A stretch of 6,282 nucleotides of DNA from Candidatus Latescibacterota bacterium. Its GTDB lineage: Bacteria; Latescibacterota; MVCY01. Position 1 is the first letter of the stretch; each line of letters opens with the position of its first letter. Under the pieces are notes generated by a model. The model was given only the letters and a program-made list of their open reading frames with translations, made no database searches and was not told where the DNA came from. Position numbers and translations under genes: made by a program. Where the stretch lies: the NCBI GenBank assembly GCA_030640765.1, contig DAOWIT010000057.1, forward strand, positions 1 to 6,282, written 5' to 3'. Of the stretch, positions 5,113 to 6,282 are shown one piece after another.

Positions 5113-6282
5113 TTGGTAAAAAAGAGAATCTATCAGGTAGCAAGAGAATATCACCTTTCCAGTGAAGCCTTAGTCTCGATGTTGAAAGAGATGGGATTCG
5201 AGGTTAAGGGCCATATGAGCACCGTTACCGAAGAGATGGCAAAACGGGTTTCTAAGCGGTTTGAGGAACAGAAGGAAAGTTTTCGCCAAGAGATAAAAAG
5301 GAAGAAAGAAGCCGCGGAGATCAGGAAACCGGAACAGAAGAAACCAGAACAGAAAAAGGTTGCCAAAACAGCTGGAGCAGGAAAGAAAAAGAAGAAATGG
5401 AAGGAAACAGCTCCGAGATTTCGCAAGGCCAAAGAGCGCTTCCGACGAGAAAAGAGAACAGTTGACCGAAAGGTGGTAGCGGAAAATATCCGAAAGACCT
5501 TAGCTAAGATTGAGACTCCCTCGCCCAGATTGAAAAAAAGAAAGACGAAGACACATCGTCCGGGAGAGATAGAGGAAGAAAGAACAATCATTAAGGTAAT
5601 TGAATTTATCTCTGTGGCCGAACTGGCTCAACAGATGGATGTGAATATCTCCACATTGATAGCTAAATGTCTTGAAATGGGCTTGGTTGTCTCCATAAAT
5701 CAGCGATTAGATATGGACACCATTGTTATGGTGGCCGATGAGTTTGGATTTGAGGTTGAAGCCTTGGCGGAGTTTGCTGAGGATATCCTGGAGGAGGAAG
5801 AAGGGATAGAAGACCAATCCCAGCTGGTTCCCCGACCACCGGTGGTTACCGTTATGGGCCATGTGGACCACGGAAAGACCTCTCTATTGGACTACATTCG
5901 GAAGAGCAACATCATCGCTGGAGAAAAAGGGGGAATCACCCAGCATATCGGCGCCTACGAAGTCCAGTTCGAGGAAGGAAGAATAACATTTCTGGACACC
6001 CCTGGGCATGAGGCCTTCACTGCTATGCGAGCTCGGGGAGCGCAAATAACGGACATTGTCGTTCTGGTAGTCGCCGCCGACGCCCATGTTATGCCTCAGA
6101 CGGTGGAGGCCATAGACCACGCTCGGGCTGCTGGAGTGTCTATGATAGTAGCCATCAACAAGATAGATCTACCCACCGCCAACCCGGATCGGATAAAACA
6201 GGAGCTTACTGACCGAGGTTTGCTATCTGAAGAGTGGGGAGGCAAGACTATGATGGTGGAAGTCTCCGCTAAAACTGGCCAA
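5113..6282 (+). CDS. infB: Translation initiation factor IF-2, N-terminal 390 residues (runs off the right edge)
   Basis: IF-2 is the GTPase that brings fMet-tRNA to the 30S subunit and promotes subunit joining. The start is TTG, read as Met. Residues 1-45 form an IF2_N helical domain ([18 protein letters not shown]). A Lys/Arg/Glu-rich linker follows (about 48-155) with a KPEQK tandem (near 75-84), then a second IF2_N region (about 160-215, [31 protein letters not shown]) and an acidic stretch. The GTPase domain begins near 245: G1 GHVDHGKT (249-256), the switch I segment [11 protein letters not shown]3 DTPGHE (295-300), G4 NKID (349-352) and G5 SAK (385-387). The remaining G-domain end, domains II-III and the fMet-tRNA-binding C-domain lie outside the window. 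The linker and second IF2_N resemble Bacteroidetes/FCB proteins. No frameshift is seen in the 390 codons. Confidence 0.96.
   Translation, partial: MVKKRIYQVAREYHLSSEALVSMLKEMGFEVKGHMSTVTEEMAKRVSKRFEEQKESFRQEIKRKKEAAEIRKPEQKKPEQKKVAKTAGAGKKKKKWKETAPRFRKAKERFRREKRTVDRKVVAENIRKTLAKIETPSPRLKKRKTKTHRPGEIEEERTIIKVIEFISVAELAQQMDVNISTLIAKCLEMGLVVSINQRLDMDTIVMVADEFGFEVEALAEFAEDILEEEEGIEDQSQLVPRPPVVTVMGHVDHGKTSLLDYIRKSNIIAGEKGGITQHIGAYEVQFEEGRITFLDTPGHEAFTAMRARGAQITDIVVLVVAADAHVMPQTVEAIDHARAAGVSMIVAINKIDLPTANPDRIKQELTDRGLLSEEWGGKTMMVEVSAKTGQ

Noticed and set aside
5151..5591. 146-codon minus-strand ORF rich in Phe and Ser
   Set aside because: It is the antisense shadow of the Lys/Arg/Glu-rich IF-2 linker. 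The low-complexity composition is explained by the AAG/GAA codons on the plus strand.

Overview
The window (6282 bp) carries two divergently oriented gene blocks from a bacterium. The IF-2 protein has a two-part N-terminal region (IF2_N, a Lys/Arg-rich linker with a 'TLAKI'-like segment, then a second IF2_N with 'VSINQRLD' and 'VADEFGF'). I associate this with Bacteroidetes and related FCB phyla. The short secreted protein ends in an 'NYPNPF' FlgD-Ig/T9SS-like sorting domain, which is common in FCB and neighbouring candidate phyla (for example KSB1, Zixibacteria, Marinimicrobia, WOR-3). The placement is therefore an uncultivated FCB-like bacterium. This is inference from motifs, not a search.

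Left block, minus strand, read right to left. A type I glutamine synthetase (glnA, GTG start, strong Shine-Dalgarno, TTGACA-type promoter about 150 bp upstream) is followed 22 bp later by an ammonia-dependent NAD+ synthetase (nadE). Another 22 bp later comes a small exported protein made of little more than a signal peptide and a sorting domain. A 36-codon ORF overlaps the stop of that gene in an ATGA arrangement. After a gene-poor stretch (about 243-516), a further minus-strand gene runs off the left edge; it has a predicted membrane segment just starting and is not recognised.

Intergenic region 3185-3497. Two divergent sigma-70-like promoters lie here. The glnA leader is about 140 nt long and has segments that can pair in mutually exclusive ways. 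The other transcript would begin with a perfect 10-bp inverted repeat placed at the predicted start site.

Right block, plus strand: rimP, nusA, infB, the conserved translation/transcription operon. rimP is missing its whole C-terminal domain: the reading frame stops five residues after the conserved SSPG, and nusA begins 35 bp later. nusA is complete (NTD, S1, KH1, KH2, helix-hairpin-helix tail). infB begins with TTG behind a strong Shine-Dalgarno and is cut by the window edge just after the G5 motif of its GTPase domain. No ylxR/rnpM or L7Ae-like gene lies between nusA and infB.

I see no CRISPR array, insertion sequence, tRNA or rRNA, and no clear undescribed defence or biosynthetic system. 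The points most worth a second look are the truncated rimP, the passenger-less sorting-domain protein, and the structured leaders of glnA and rimP-nusA-infB.
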